A DNA stretch of 64,000 nt from Ectothiorhodospiraceae bacterium (GTDB taxonomy: Bacteria > Pseudomonadota > Gammaproteobacteria > GCA-002705445 > GCA-002716945): positions 32,964 through 96,963 of the forward strand of contig BOXR01000004.1 in assembly GCA_019651095.1 (NCBI GenBank). Reading direction: 5' to 3'. The notes below the pieces were generated by a model. The model was not told the DNA's origin. It searched no databases and was given only the letters and a program-made list of their open reading frames with translations. The position numbers and the translations under genes were made by a program. This document shows positions 1 to 8,838 of the stretch, in pieces; the stretch's first letter is position 1; each line of letters starts with the position of its first letter.

Positions 1-534
1 TTCTTGGTAAATATCCTCAAATGCCTCCGATGTATAGTGCTAGCAAACATAAAGGAAAACCTCTATACACGTATGCAAGAAAAAATATAACAGTAAAAAG
101 AGAATTAAAAGAAAGATATATTTATGATTTAAAATTCATTTCACTCGAAGGGGATATTTTGACTTTTAAAGTAACATGTTCCCCGGTACTATATTACGAA
201 AATTTTTCCCCGGATATTTCAAGACTTTGGAATTTACATTCATGCCTTTTGAATTTAAAGATGCAAAATAGAGCCTTTTGAGGAAAAACTCCCCTTTACT
301 TAAATGACATTAATAAAGACAACTTAGACAAATACAATATTAGTATCTCTGACATGCTCAAGAATATACCTTTTCATAAATTGTAATTCAAAAGATCGAA
401 AGTTATACAAATGGGTACAAATTGAAGGCAAAAAGTTTTGTAATCTTAGGGCTCAGGATGATGAAAAAATCTTTCATGGGATCGGATATTTTAAAGAAAA
501 TGTTTTGTATCCCAAAAGATTGATGAAAAAGTAA
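1..534 (+). CDS. truB: tRNA pseudouridine(55) synthase TruB, 3' part, frameshifted
   Basis: This is the C-terminal part of TruB, which makes pseudouridine 55 in the T-loop of tRNAs; the 5' half lies outside the window. The first in-frame codons read LGKYPQMPPMYSASKHKG followed by KPLYTYAR, the family signature after the catalytic domain. The frame breaks near base 190: the expected CS-G-T-x-x-R motif continues in another frame, and the last part (RAQDDEKIFHGIGYF then YPKRLMKK and a TAA at 532-534) is in yet another frame. At least three indels are needed. It lies directly upstream of rpsO-pnp, the usual truB-rpsO-pnp order. Sequence error is more likely than real decay. Confidence 0.8.
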
Positions 535-541
535 TATTTCA

Positions 542-570
542 TTGGTATTACCAGTTGGACATGATAAAAT
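542..570 (+). promoter_or_regulatory. Predicted sigma70-type promoter for rpsO-pnp
   Basis: A TTGGTA hexamer (542-547) lies 17 bases before TAAAAT (565-570), and the -10 is preceded by TG one base upstream (extended -10, TGA-TAAAAT). The predicted start is about 20 bases upstream of the rpsO ATG. It sits between the truB stop and rpsO. Prediction from sequence only. Confidence 0.5.
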
Positions 571-598
571 CCTTTCGTTAAGTAATTAGAAAAAAATA

Positions 599-868
599 AT
601 GGCATTGAATAGCGATAAAAAAGTTGAAATCATACAGAAATTCAAAAAATCTGATAAAGATTGCGGATCTAGTTCAGTTCAAATAGCTCTTCTCACAGAA
701 AACATTAACAAACTTTCTGACCACTTTAATAAAAATAAGAAGGATAATCACTCGAGACAAGGACTCTTGAAAATGATTATGAAGAGAAGATCTCTCATGA
801 AATATCTCAAAAAAACAGATATGAGTACTTATGAGAACCTAATAAAAGAGCTAGGACTAAGAAAATAA
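599..868 (+). CDS. rpsO: 30S ribosomal protein S15
   Basis: S15 (89 residues, the normal family length) binds the central domain of 16S rRNA and helps form the bridge to the large subunit. The conserved core is visible: [20 protein letters not shown], then HSRQGLLKM and RRSLMKYL near residues 60-71. The ATG at 599 gives the canonical N-terminus, and no Shine-Dalgarno-like motif precedes it, only an A-rich run. The stop TAA shares its last base with the pnp start, so the two are almost certainly cotranscribed, as in most proteobacteria. No frameshift is seen. Confidence 0.97.
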   Translation: MALNSDKKVEIIQKFKKSDKDCGSSSVQIALLTENINKLSDHFNKNKKDNHSRQGLLKMIMKRRSLMKYLKKTDMSTYENLIKELGLRK

Positions 869-2943
869 TGCACACAAAAATTTTTGACCTTGGCACTCAA
901 TCTGTCAAAATTGAGACTGGCCTTATAGCGAAACAGGCTAATGCCTCAGCAACTGTCGATATTGATGGCACTGTGATTTTGGCGACTATTGTAGCTTCGT
1001 CAGAACCAAATGATAGAGATTTTTTCCCTTTGACCGTAAACTACAACGAAAAAACATACGCTGCTGGGAAAATACCTGGCGGTTTTTTCAAACGCGAAGG
1101 TAGACCCACAGAAAAGGAAACTTTGATAAGCCGTTTGATAGACAGACCTCTTAGACCTTTATTTGCATCCACATATAATCAAGAAGTGCAAATAATCCTA
1201 ACACTAGTCTCTCTGAACCCAGAGATAGATCCAGAGATTCCTGCCTTAATAGCTGCCTCAACTGTTGTCAAGCTCGCCGGACTTCCTTTCAATGGAACAC
1301 TTGGTGCAGTTAAAGTTGGGTTTGATAATGATCAATACATACTCAACCCAACATCCACTCAATTAGCTACTTCGAAACTAGATTTAACTGTCGCAGGTAC
1401 AAGCAATGCAGTACTCATGGTTGAATCTGAGGCTGATCAGCTTACTGAAAAACAAATGTTAGATGCAGTTAATTTCGGACATGACAACATGCAAATCATT
1501 ATTAAAGCTATAGATGAACTCATAGCTGAAGTAGGGATATCCCAACAAGAGGCCAAAGAACCTGAGGATAATTCTGACTTATATAATTTAATTAAATCTT
1601 CCTATGGTGAAAAGATATCATCTGTCTATCAGATAATCGAAAAACAAGAAAGATATGAAAAGTTATCACTTCTAAAAGATGAGGTCATAAAAAATGAACT
1701 AAATGAAGAAGAAGACAATTCTGAAATGATTTCAAAAGTTTTTGATAATCTTAAAAAAGACATTGTTAGAGAACGAATTTTATCTGGAGAAAAAAGAATT
1801 GACGGAAGAGATTCTACTACAGTCAGACCAATAAGCGTTCAAACTGGTGTCTTACCAAGAACTCATGGTTCGGCATTATTCACGCGAGGAGAGACTCAGG
1901 CTTTAGTTGTTACAACTCTTGGAACTAATAAAGACGCTCAAATTATTGATTCTCTTAGTGGTAGAATAGAGGACTCATTTATATTTCATTACAATTTCCC
2001 ACCGTATTCTGTTGGTGAGATAGGAATGATTGGCTCACCAAAAAGAAGAGAAATTGGTCATGGAAAACTTGCACGTAGAGGTGTTCAGGCAGTAATGCCT
2101 ACTCAAGAGGACTTTCCTTATACAGTTAGAGTTGTATCTGAAATCACTGAATCAAATGGATCTAGCTCTATGGCATCAGTTTGTGGCTCAAGCTTATCTA
2201 TGATGGATGCAGGAGTGCCATTAAAAGCCCCTGTTGCAGGAATTGCTATGGGATTAGTAAAAGAGGGTGATAGGCACGTCGTTTTGACTGATATTCTTGG
2301 TGACGAAGATCATCTTGGTGATATGGACTTCAAGGTAGCTGGGACAGCTACTGGTATCAATGCTCTACAAATGGATATCAAAATTGACGGTATCACATCA
2401 GATATAATGGAGACTGCACTTAATCAGGCGAGAGAGGCGAGACTACATATTTTAGATGAGATGAACAAAGAGCTCAGTACTGCACGCGAGGATGTATCAG
2501 AATTTGCACCAAGATATACGCATATGAAGGTCGATCAATCAAAAATTGCGGAGGTTATTGGTAAAGGTGGCGCTGTAATTAAGTCAATTGTCGAGCAAAC
2601 TGGCGCAGTCATTGATATTAATGATGACGGAGTGATCAAGATAGCTGCATCTGACCAATCAAAAAGTGATCATGCTAAATCTATTATTGAGGAGATAACA
2701 GCTGGCCCTCAGGTTGATAAGATTTATGAAGGAAAAGTAGCGAAAATAATGGACTTTGGCGCCTTTGTAGCAATTACCCCTAATAAAGATGGTTTGGTTC
2801 ATATATCGCAAATAAGTGAAGAGAGAGTGAAAGATGTTAAGGACGTTCTATCCGAGGGTGATGTGGTTAAAGTGAAAGTCTTGGAAGTTGACAAGCAGGG
2901 TCGCGTCAAGCTTACAATGAAGGGTGTAGATCAGAATACCTAA
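868..2943 (+). CDS. pnp: Polyribonucleotide nucleotidyltransferase (PNPase)
   Basis: PNPase degrades RNA 3'-to-5' using phosphate and works alone or in the degradosome. At 691 residues it has the full domain order: first RNase PH-like domain (about 1-140), an all-helical linker, second catalytic RNase PH domain (about 300-520, with [13 protein letters not shown] at its start and [10 protein letters not shown]), a KH domain ([20 protein letters not shown]) and a C-terminal S1 domain ([13 protein letters not shown] through LVHISQIS). It starts in the last base of the rpsO stop codon. Its tail overlaps the convergent dksA by 4 bases. Intact, with no unusual residues noticed. Confidence 0.97.
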   Translation: MHTKIFDLGTQSVKIETGLIAKQANASATVDIDGTVILATIVASSEPNDRDFFPLTVNYNEKTYAAGKIPGGFFKREGRPTEKETLISRLIDRPLRPLFASTYNQEVQIILTLVSLNPEIDPEIPALIAASTVVKLAGLPFNGTLGAVKVGFDNDQYILNPTSTQLATSKLDLTVAGTSNAVLMVESEADQLTEKQMLDAVNFGHDNMQIIIKAIDELIAEVGISQQEAKEPEDNSDLYNLIKSSYGEKISSVYQIIEKQERYEKLSLLKDEVIKNELNEEEDNSEMISKVFDNLKKDIVRERILSGEKRIDGRDSTTVRPISVQTGVLPRTHGSALFTRGETQALVVTTLGTNKDAQIIDSLSGRIEDSFIFHYNFPPYSVGEIGMIGSPKRREIGHGKLARRGVQAVMPTQEDFPYTVRVVSEITESNGSSSMASVCGSSLSMMDAGVPLKAPVAGIAMGLVKEGDRHVVLTDILGDEDHLGDMDFKVAGTATGINALQMDIKIDGITSDIMETALNQAREARLHILDEMNKELSTAREDVSEFAPRYTHMKVDQSKIAEVIGKGGAVIKSIVEQTGAVIDINDDGVIKIAASDQSKSDHAKSIIEEITAGPQVDKIYEGKVAKIMDFGAFVAITPNKDGLVHISQISEERVKDVKDVLSEGDVVKVKVLEVDKQGRVKLTMKGVDQNT

Positions 2944-3371
2944 TCAATTTGAGTTTTTTCCATTTTCTCATGACGTTCTTGTGCTTCGATTGATAATGTG
3001 GCAATTGGTCTTGCTTCTAATCTTTTAATACCTATCGGCTCACCAGTATCCTCACAATAACCATATGATCCGTCATCGATTCTACTTAAAGCTTGATCAA
3101 TTTTTGATATCAACTTCCTTTCCCTATCTCTTGTTCTGAGCTCAAGTCTAAATTCTTCTTCTTGGGTAGCAGCATCATTAGGGTCTGATAGTTTTGAAGA
3201 ATCCTGTTTCATATGATCCATAGTTTTCTCTGCTTCAGTCATGAGCATCTTTTTCCAAGAGAATAAGATATTTTTAAAGTGTTCTGTCTGTTGAGGAGAC
3301 ATGTATTCTTCCCCTTTTTTCGGCTTATATGGTTTGAAATCAAGGTATTTTTGGAGATTTGTTGATGCCAT
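2940..3371 (-). CDS. dksA: RNA polymerase-binding transcription factor DksA, cysteine-poor type
   Basis: DksA binds the RNA polymerase secondary channel and works with ppGpp on stable RNA and amino-acid promoters. The 143-residue protein has the coiled-coil arm with the tip motif DPNDAA (residues 63-68, equivalent to the functional Asp/Ala pair) and the strongly conserved [11 protein letters not shown]. The C-terminal zinc-finger region reads [19 protein letters not shown] then [10 protein letters not shown], so only Cys106 remains of the four zinc ligands. This Cys-poor pattern is common in alphaproteobacterial DksA and in zinc-independent paralogs. It is transcribed towards pnp and lies head-to-tail with xseA upstream. 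Confidence 0.92.
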   Translation of the reverse strand: MASTNLQKYLDFKPYKPKKGEEYMSPQQTEHFKNILFSWKKMLMTEAEKTMDHMKQDSSKLSDPNDAATQEEEFRLELRTRDRERKLISKIDQALSRIDDGSYGYCEDTGEPIGIKRLEARPIATLSIEAQERHEKMEKTQID

Positions 3372-3407
3372 ATTGATAGATTATTTTGCTACTAGTTTAA
3401 TGCTATA

Positions 3408-4739
3408 TCAAGTCTTTTTTTTCTTTCTATACACATCAACATACCCATCAGCCATCTCAATTTTTAAATGATCATTATTTTTAGCAAGTACAGAATTTTT
3501 AATGATTCTATATTTTTTATCTCGGATGATAGCATAACCTTTTTTTAGTATGATCTTAGGGTTAGATTGGTGAATTTGTTTGGTCTTCAATTTAACTAAC
3601 TCGCTAAAATGAATTACTTTATCAGAAATATTTCTCTTAATTATCTTAAGATCATTACTTATATTTTTTGAATGAGTAAAATTCTTATTCCTCATCATTT
3701 GATGAACTTGTTTTCTATGTAAGATTTTGTTATCGAGAGATAATTGAGTATTTTTAATCATCTTAATGATTAGATTTTTTATTAGATCCAGACTAACTTT
3801 GAACTCCCTTTGAAATGACTTAACTTTTTTATCCGGTGCATTTATTTTTAGCATAGAAAATATATTTTTGATTTTATCGGATAAATAATCCAGTCTCTGT
3901 TTTTGAGCCCTATTTATTGTAATGTCAAGCTGATATATATCTTGTCTTAATACATTACAGTCAGGGACTGCCTTAATAGCAGCTGCTGTTGGTGTCTCTT
4001 GAGCCGAGTCCGCAGCATAATCAGCCAGAGTTATATCTGGTTTATGACCTATACCTGTTATCGTGGGTATCCTTGATTTTGAAATCTCTCTAACCAAGTT
4101 CTCATCATTAAAAGCCATTAAATCTTGTAATGACCCTCCGCCACGCACAATAAGTAGTACATCTACAATATTATCTTTATTAATTTTGTTAAGCATTTTT
4201 GCTAAGCTCATTGGGGCTGATGCTCCCTGGACTGTTGATGGGTATACGTACACTCTAGCGAGTGGATATTTTTCCTGCAATTTTGAGCACACATCCTTAA
4301 GAGCATGACTATCCTTTGCAGTGAGAACACCAATGTTCACTGGAAACATAGGAATATCTTTTTTAAGATCGAAAATTCCTTCTTTAGAGAGTTTTGATTT
4401 TAATCTTTCAATTTCTTTTTTTAAAAAACCATCACCAAATTCTGATATATCGGAGACATTCAATTGAAATTTTCCGAATCCTGAGTAGAAATCAACTTTA
4501 GCACTAGCTATGACTTGCATGTCTATATAGTCTGAGACTTTTATATTTAGATATTCATTTTTCCAAATTACACAATCAACTGTGTATTTTCCATTCTGAT
4601 CTCTTAATTTAAAATATTGATGTCCCTTAGAGGTTCTATAGTCAGTAATCTCACCTTTAACAGATATGGGATACTCAAAAGCAAGTAACATTGCTTCTCT
4701 TGCCTCTAAGTTTAATTCAGATACTGTATATATTTTCAT
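3408..4739 (-). CDS. xseA: Exodeoxyribonuclease VII large subunit
   Basis: XseA with XseB forms exonuclease VII, which degrades single-stranded DNA from both ends. The 443-residue protein starts with an OB-fold (TVSELNLEAREAML to about residue 100), followed by the catalytic domain containing IGVLTAKDSHALKDV, VRGGGSLQDLMAFNDE and GIGHKPDITLADYAAD, and ends in a long lysine-rich coiled-coil region and a short beta-rich tail. The usual GHExD is GHKPD here, a small deviation. The gene is divergent from guaB with only 42 bases between starts. No xseB is seen in the window. Confidence 0.93.
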   Translation of the reverse strand: MKIYTVSELNLEAREAMLLAFEYPISVKGEITDYRTSKGHQYFKLRDQNGKYTVDCVIWKNEYLNIKVSDYIDMQVIASAKVDFYSGFGKFQLNVSDISEFGDGFLKKEIERLKSKLSKEGIFDLKKDIPMFPVNIGVLTAKDSHALKDVCSKLQEKYPLARVYVYPSTVQGASAPMSLAKMLNKINKDNIVDVLLIVRGGGSLQDLMAFNDENLVREISKSRIPTITGIGHKPDITLADYAADSAQETPTAAAIKAVPDCNVLRQDIYQLDITINRAQKQRLDYLSDKIKNIFSMLKINAPDKKVKSFQREFKVSLDLIKNLIIKMIKNTQLSLDNKILHRKQVHQMMRNKNFTHSKNISNDLKIIKRNISDKVIHFSELVKLKTKQIHQSNPKIILKKGYAIIRDKKYRIIKNSVLAKNNDHLKIEMADGYVDVYRKKKKT

Positions 4740-4770
4740 CTTTGTACTTTTCGGATAATGTTTTTATATG

Positions 4771-4776
4771 TATAAT
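4771..4776 (+). promoter_or_regulatory. -10 box placing guaB transcription start at its ATG
   Basis: A perfect TATAAT at 4771-4776 ends 6 bases before the guaB ATG at 4782, so transcription would start at or next to the start codon, giving a leaderless or nearly leaderless mRNA. No convincing -35 hexamer is seen 17 bases upstream. The alternative is that TATAAT is a chance match in AT-rich DNA. Confidence 0.4.
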
Positions 4777-4781
4777 ATAGA

Positions 4782-6273
4782 ATGGTAGCAAGATCACATC
4801 AATCGAGATCTAAAGTATTTTCCGATGAGGCTCTAGCGTTTGATGACGTTCTACTTGTTCCAGCTTATTCCGATATACTTCCAGTCAACGTTGATTTATC
4901 TACCCAGCTTACCAGAGAGATAGGCCTTAAAATCCCTATTTTGTCTGCTGCGATGGATACTGTGACTGAGTCACAAATGGCGATTAGTCTAGCTAGCGAG
5001 GGCGGGGTTGGCATTATCCATAAAAATTTATCAGTTGAAGATCAGGCAAAGCAAGTAAGGTTCGTAAAAAAATATGAGAGTGGGGTGATTAATGACCCCA
5101 TAACTGCATCGGCAGAATCTACCGTACAAGAGATAAACAATATTACTGAAAAATATGGGATTTCTGGTGTTCCAATCGTAGATAAAGACAAGCTAATTGG
5201 GATTGTCACAAATAGAGATCTGAGATTTGTTGAGAATATCAACACTAAAGTGACATCAATAATGACACCAAAAGAAAAACTAGTGACTGTAAATGAAAAT
5301 TATTCAAAAAAGCAAGTCATACAACTACTGCGAACTAATAGAATTGAAAAGATACTCATTGTAAACAAGAAAAATCAACTAAAGGGGATGATTACGTTTA
5401 AAGATATTCAAAAATCATCTACTTATCCTAATGCATCGAAGGATAATAATGGTAGCTTGATTGTTGGAGCAGCAGTTAGTACTAATTCAGAGTCTATCGA
5501 TCGTATTCATGCGCTGATAGATGAAAATGTTGATGTCATAACAATCGATACCGCACATGGCCATTCAAAATCTGTTATAGATATGCTGAAATTTATTAAG
5601 AAAAATTATCCATCTCAACAAGTAATTGCCGGTAACATTGCTACAGCCGATGCTGCAGAATCACTCATAAAAAACGGAGCAGATGCTATTAAGGTTGGGA
5701 TTGGACCCGGATCCATTTGTACCACTAGGATAGTTGCAGGCGTTGGAGTTCCTCAATTATCTGCAATATATGAGTGTGCAAAAATTTCTAAAAAATTCAA
5801 AATACCACTTATCGCAGATGGAGGGATACGTTACCCCGGAGATATAGCGAAAGCAATTGCTGCTGGGTCTGATACAGTTATGTTGGGAGGACTGTTAGCA
5901 GGCACAGATGAAGCACCTGGTGAAGTCGAAATGTTCGAAGGAAGGACTTACAAATCATACAGAGGTATGGGCTCAATTGGTGCTATGCAAAGTGGGTCAA
6001 AAGATAGATATTTTCAAGAACACCATAATGAAAGTAAAAAACTTATCCCAGAAAGGGATTGAGGGTCGCGTTCCTTATAAAGGCACCATGAAATCTATCC
6101 TTCACCAGTTAACAGGAGGACTAAAATCAAGTATGGGCTACTTGGGCTGTAAAAGTATTAAATTAATGAAAACGAAAACAAATTTCATTAGAGTATCCAG
6201 TTCATCAAAAATTGAGAGTCATACACACGATGTAGCTATTGTTAAAGAGCCTCCGAACTATCAGTCTAGATAA
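4782..6273 (+). CDS. guaB: Inosine-5'-monophosphate dehydrogenase, one frameshift
   Basis: IMPDH oxidises IMP to XMP with NAD, the committed step of GMP synthesis. The reading has the N-terminal half barrel ([29 protein letters not shown]), two CBS domains (about residues 95-205), then the catalytic half with the active-site cysteine in [13 protein letters not shown] and the [13 protein letters not shown] phosphate-binding segment. The frame ends at 6062 just after KKLIPE, and the rest ([14 protein letters not shown], then [11 protein letters not shown]) continues in another frame to TAA 6271-6273; a single-base indel near 6050-6060 restores a full-length protein of about 497 residues. It overlaps guaA by one base. 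Confidence 0.93.
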
Positions 6274-7821
6274 TGACAAGAAATAGAGATTTAATACTCA
6301 TTTTAGATTTCGGGTCACAATACACTCAACTTATTGCCAGAAGAATTAGAGAGCTTGGTATTTTTAGTTTAGTGGAGCCATATAACATTTCTATAAGTAA
6401 AATTAGAGAGTTGAATCCCAAAGGTATAGTGTTAAGCGGAGGTCCAAATTCAGTCAATTTTAGTAAAACTTTGAGGCCCAGAAAGGATATATTCAACCTT
6501 AAGATACCAATTCTAGGTATATGCTATGGAATGCAATTGATAGCAAAAGAATTTGGAGGTACTGTAGTTAAGTCTGTAAAAAAAGAATTCGGACACTCTG
6601 TATTCAAAATAAACAAAAAAATAAATTTATTTAATGGATGTAATAACAATCTTAAGCAATGTAGTGTTTGGATGAGTCATGCAGATAAAGTTGATAAGTT
6701 ACCAAAGGGATTTATAGCTGTAGGGAGTAGCACAAACTCAAAAATTGCAGCAATCTACTCTAGTAAAATGAATATTTTTGGACTCCAATTCCATCCCGAA
6801 GTGACTCATACAAAAATAGGGAAAAATATACTTGATAACTTTAGTAAAATATGTGGTTGTAAAAAATCATGGACAGCAAGTAGTATTAGTAAAAGCCTGA
6901 TAGAAAAAGCTAAACAAGACATAGTAAAAGAAAAAGTAATTCTTGCACTATCTGGTGGCGTCGACTCTTCAGTTGTTGCTGCGATTCTCAGCAAAGCAAT
7001 CGGAAAACAGTTAACATGTATTTTTTATTGATACAGGCCTTCTTAGAAAGAATGAGGTAAATGAAGTAAAAAAAATAACAAAATCATTAAACATTCAACT
7101 GAAAATTATTGACGCATCAAGAATATTTTTATTGAGATTGAGAGGTGTTTCAGATCCAGAAAAGAAAAGAAAAATAATAGGGAAGTGTTTCATTGATACT
7201 TTTAATAAAGCTGCCTTGAAAATTAAAGAAGTAAAATTTCTCGCTCAAGGAACAATATATCCAGATGTCATTGAATCATCCTCAAAAAATTCTAAGTCTG
7301 ATGTTATTAAATCACATCATAATGTTGGTGGTCTCCCAAAAAATATGAAGCTTAAGCTTGTTGAACCAATAAGAGATCTTTTTAAAGATGAGGTGAGAAG
7401 AATCGGCAAACAGTTAGGTCTACCCAATAGTTTACTAGAAAGACATCCATTTCCTGGGCCGGGTCTAGCCGTAAGAATCTTAGGAGAAGTAAATCATATC
7501 AAAGTAAACATCTTACAAGAAGTTGATTCCATTTTTCTTGATGAACTAAGAGTTAATGGCTTCTATAATAAAACTGATCAAGCACTCTGTGTCTTGATCC
7601 CGCAAAAATCTGTAGGTGTAATGGGTGATAGAAGACAATATGGATTTGTTGTAGCTATTAGAGCTGTAAATACAACTGATTTTATGACAGCAACATCGAC
7701 ACCAATCCCTCATAAATTATTAAATAATATTTCATCTAGAATTATTAATGAAGTTAATGGTGTAGCAAGAGTCGTCTATGATATTACCTCAAAACCACCT
7801 GGTACAATTGAGTGGGAGTAA
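6273..7821 (+). CDS. guaA: GMP synthase (glutamine-hydrolysing), one frameshift
   Basis: GuaA converts XMP to GMP using glutamine and ATP. The N-terminal class I glutamine amidotransferase has LDFGSQYTQLIARRIRE, the catalytic cysteine in GICYGMQLIAKEFGG and the FHPEVTHT motif; the ATP-pyrophosphatase domain begins with LSGGVDSSVVAA, and the C-terminal dimerisation domain includes RHPFPGPGLAVRI and ends with KPPGTIEWE, the invariant family terminus. A T-run near 7020-7027 contains an extra base, which truncates the frame at 7031; reading past it gives IDTGLLRKNEV and a protein of about 515 residues. guaB and guaA overlap by one base and form an operon. Confidence 0.94.
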
Positions 7822-7824
7822 ACA

Positions 7825-8175
7825 ATCAATAATACACTCATATACCACAACCCTCGATGTAGTAAATCTAGAAAAGCTCTTGAGCTTTTAATCAATAATA
7901 ATATCAAGCCCAATATTATACTTTATCTAAATGAACCTTTGTCTAAAAAAAATCTATCAGAGATTATTGCGATATCATCCCTTCCAATCAGAGATTTCAT
8001 TAGAAGCAACGAATCTGAATATAAAGAAAATAATTTAGATAATACAGCACTTACAGACGATGAATTATTAGACTTCATAATAAGATTCCCAAAAATTTTA
8101 CAGCGTCCAATCATTAAACACCACAACAAGGTCGTTATAGCTAGACCACCTGAAAATATTTTAAACATTATATAA
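7825..8175 (+). CDS. ArsC-family glutaredoxin-like protein (arsenate reductase type)
   Basis: The protein of about 116 residues matches the ArsC/Spx thioredoxin-fold family: YHNPRCSKSRKALELL holds the redox cysteine, and the C-terminal RPPENILNI follows a block resembling the RPI-x-x-x-x-K-x-x-I-x-RPPE motif (RPIIKHHNKVVIARPPE). True arsenate reductases reduce arsenate with glutathione and glutaredoxin; many relatives have unknown substrates. The start is unresolved: there is no in-frame ATG, GTG or TTG between the guaA stop and the cysteine motif. ATC at 7825 (an apparent ATG with a one-base change) gives the expected length; the next ATG at 7939 would remove the active site. It immediately follows guaA. 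Confidence 0.75.
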   Translation: MNNTLIYHNPRCSKSRKALELLINNNIKPNIILYLNEPLSKKNLSEIIAISSLPIRDFIRSNESEYKENNLDNTALTDDELLDFIIRFPKILQRPIIKHHNKVVIARPPENILNII

Positions 8176-8184
8176 CTTCTGAAG

Positions 8185-8213
8185 TTGTATTAGCCGGTTA
8201 GATCATATAAAAT
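8185..8213 (+). promoter_or_regulatory. Predicted lexA promoter
   Basis: TTGTAT (8185-8190) and TAAAAT (8208-8213) are separated by exactly 17 bases, a good sigma70-type arrangement. The predicted transcription start near 8220 lies inside the direct-repeat operator at 8218-8232, which suits an autorepressed gene. Predicted from sequence only. Confidence 0.55.
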
Positions 8214-8217
8214 ATGA

Positions 8218-8232
8218 GAACTTATTGAGAAC
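8218..8232 (+). promoter_or_regulatory. Putative LexA operator, GAAC-N7-GAAC
   Basis: Two GAAC units (8218-8221 and 8229-8232) are separated by seven bases, directly over the predicted start site and 3 bases before the lexA ATG. GAAC-N7-GAAC is the reverse complement of GTTC-N7-GTTC, the LexA box established for alphaproteobacteria; the usual gammaproteobacterial box (CTGT-N8-ACAG) is not present upstream of this gene. Function is inferred from position and sequence. Confidence 0.6.
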
Positions 8233-8235
8233 TTT

Positions 8236-8838
8236 ATGGCAGACTATTCATTATTAACCAACAAAGAGCAAAAAACCTACGAGTTTATTGAAAAATATTC
8301 AAAAAAATATGGGAAACATCCTTTATTAAATGAAATTGCAAAAGGAATAGGAATAAATTCAAAGGGTGTTGCGCATCGATATGTTAAGGCTTTAGAAAAA
8401 GCAGGAAAACTAAAAAGAATATCAAACAAACATAGAGGGATGATTCTGCAAGAAGAAAAATCTATATTTTTAAAATCATTAGGGAAAATCGCTGCCGGCG
8501 GACCAATAGAAGCGATAACTGATCAACAAAGAATTGAGCTCGAATACTTATTTACTAACAAGAGATCATATGCTTTAAAAGTGACAGGGGATTCAATGAT
8601 CGATGCAGGTATACGTGATGGAGATTGGGTAATCGTTGAAGAAGGAACAAAGCCCTATAAATCAAAAGTACATGTAATTTTAATAGATAACCAAGATGTG
8701 ACATTAAAATTTATTGAGAAAATTAATCCAAAAGAAATAAAGCTGATTCCTGCAAACAAAAGGTTTAAAGAAATTATTTATTCAATTGAACGAGTCTCTA
8801 TTCAGGGACATGTAGTTGGGCAAGTAAGAATATATTAA
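8236..8838 (+). CDS. lexA: SOS-response transcriptional repressor LexA
   Basis: LexA represses DNA-damage genes and is inactivated by RecA-stimulated self-cleavage. The 200-residue protein has an N-terminal winged-helix domain (about 1-70; putative recognition helix around NSKGVAHRYVKALEKAG), the cleavage site in GKIAAGGP (Ala87-Gly88), and the Ser-Lys dyad: Ser120 in VTGDSMIDAGIRDGD and Lys158 in VTLKFIE. The recognition helix differs from the SPNAAEEHLKAL of E. coli, consistent with a different operator. It overlaps the downstream Y-family polymerase gene by one base, so both form an SOS operon. Intact. Confidence 0.95.
   Translation: MADYSLLTNKEQKTYEFIEKYSKKYGKHPLLNEIAKGIGINSKGVAHRYVKALEKAGKLKRISNKHRGMILQEEKSIFLKSLGKIAAGGPIEAITDQQRIELEYLFTNKRSYALKVTGDSMIDAGIRDGDWVIVEEGTKPYKSKVHVILIDNQDVTLKFIEKINPKEIKLIPANKRFKEIIYSIERVSIQGHVVGQVRIY

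Noticed and set aside
6040..6070. Programmed ribosomal frameshift in guaB
   Set aside because: No slippery heptamer with a downstream structure, and similar breaks occur in many unrelated genes, which fits sequence error better.
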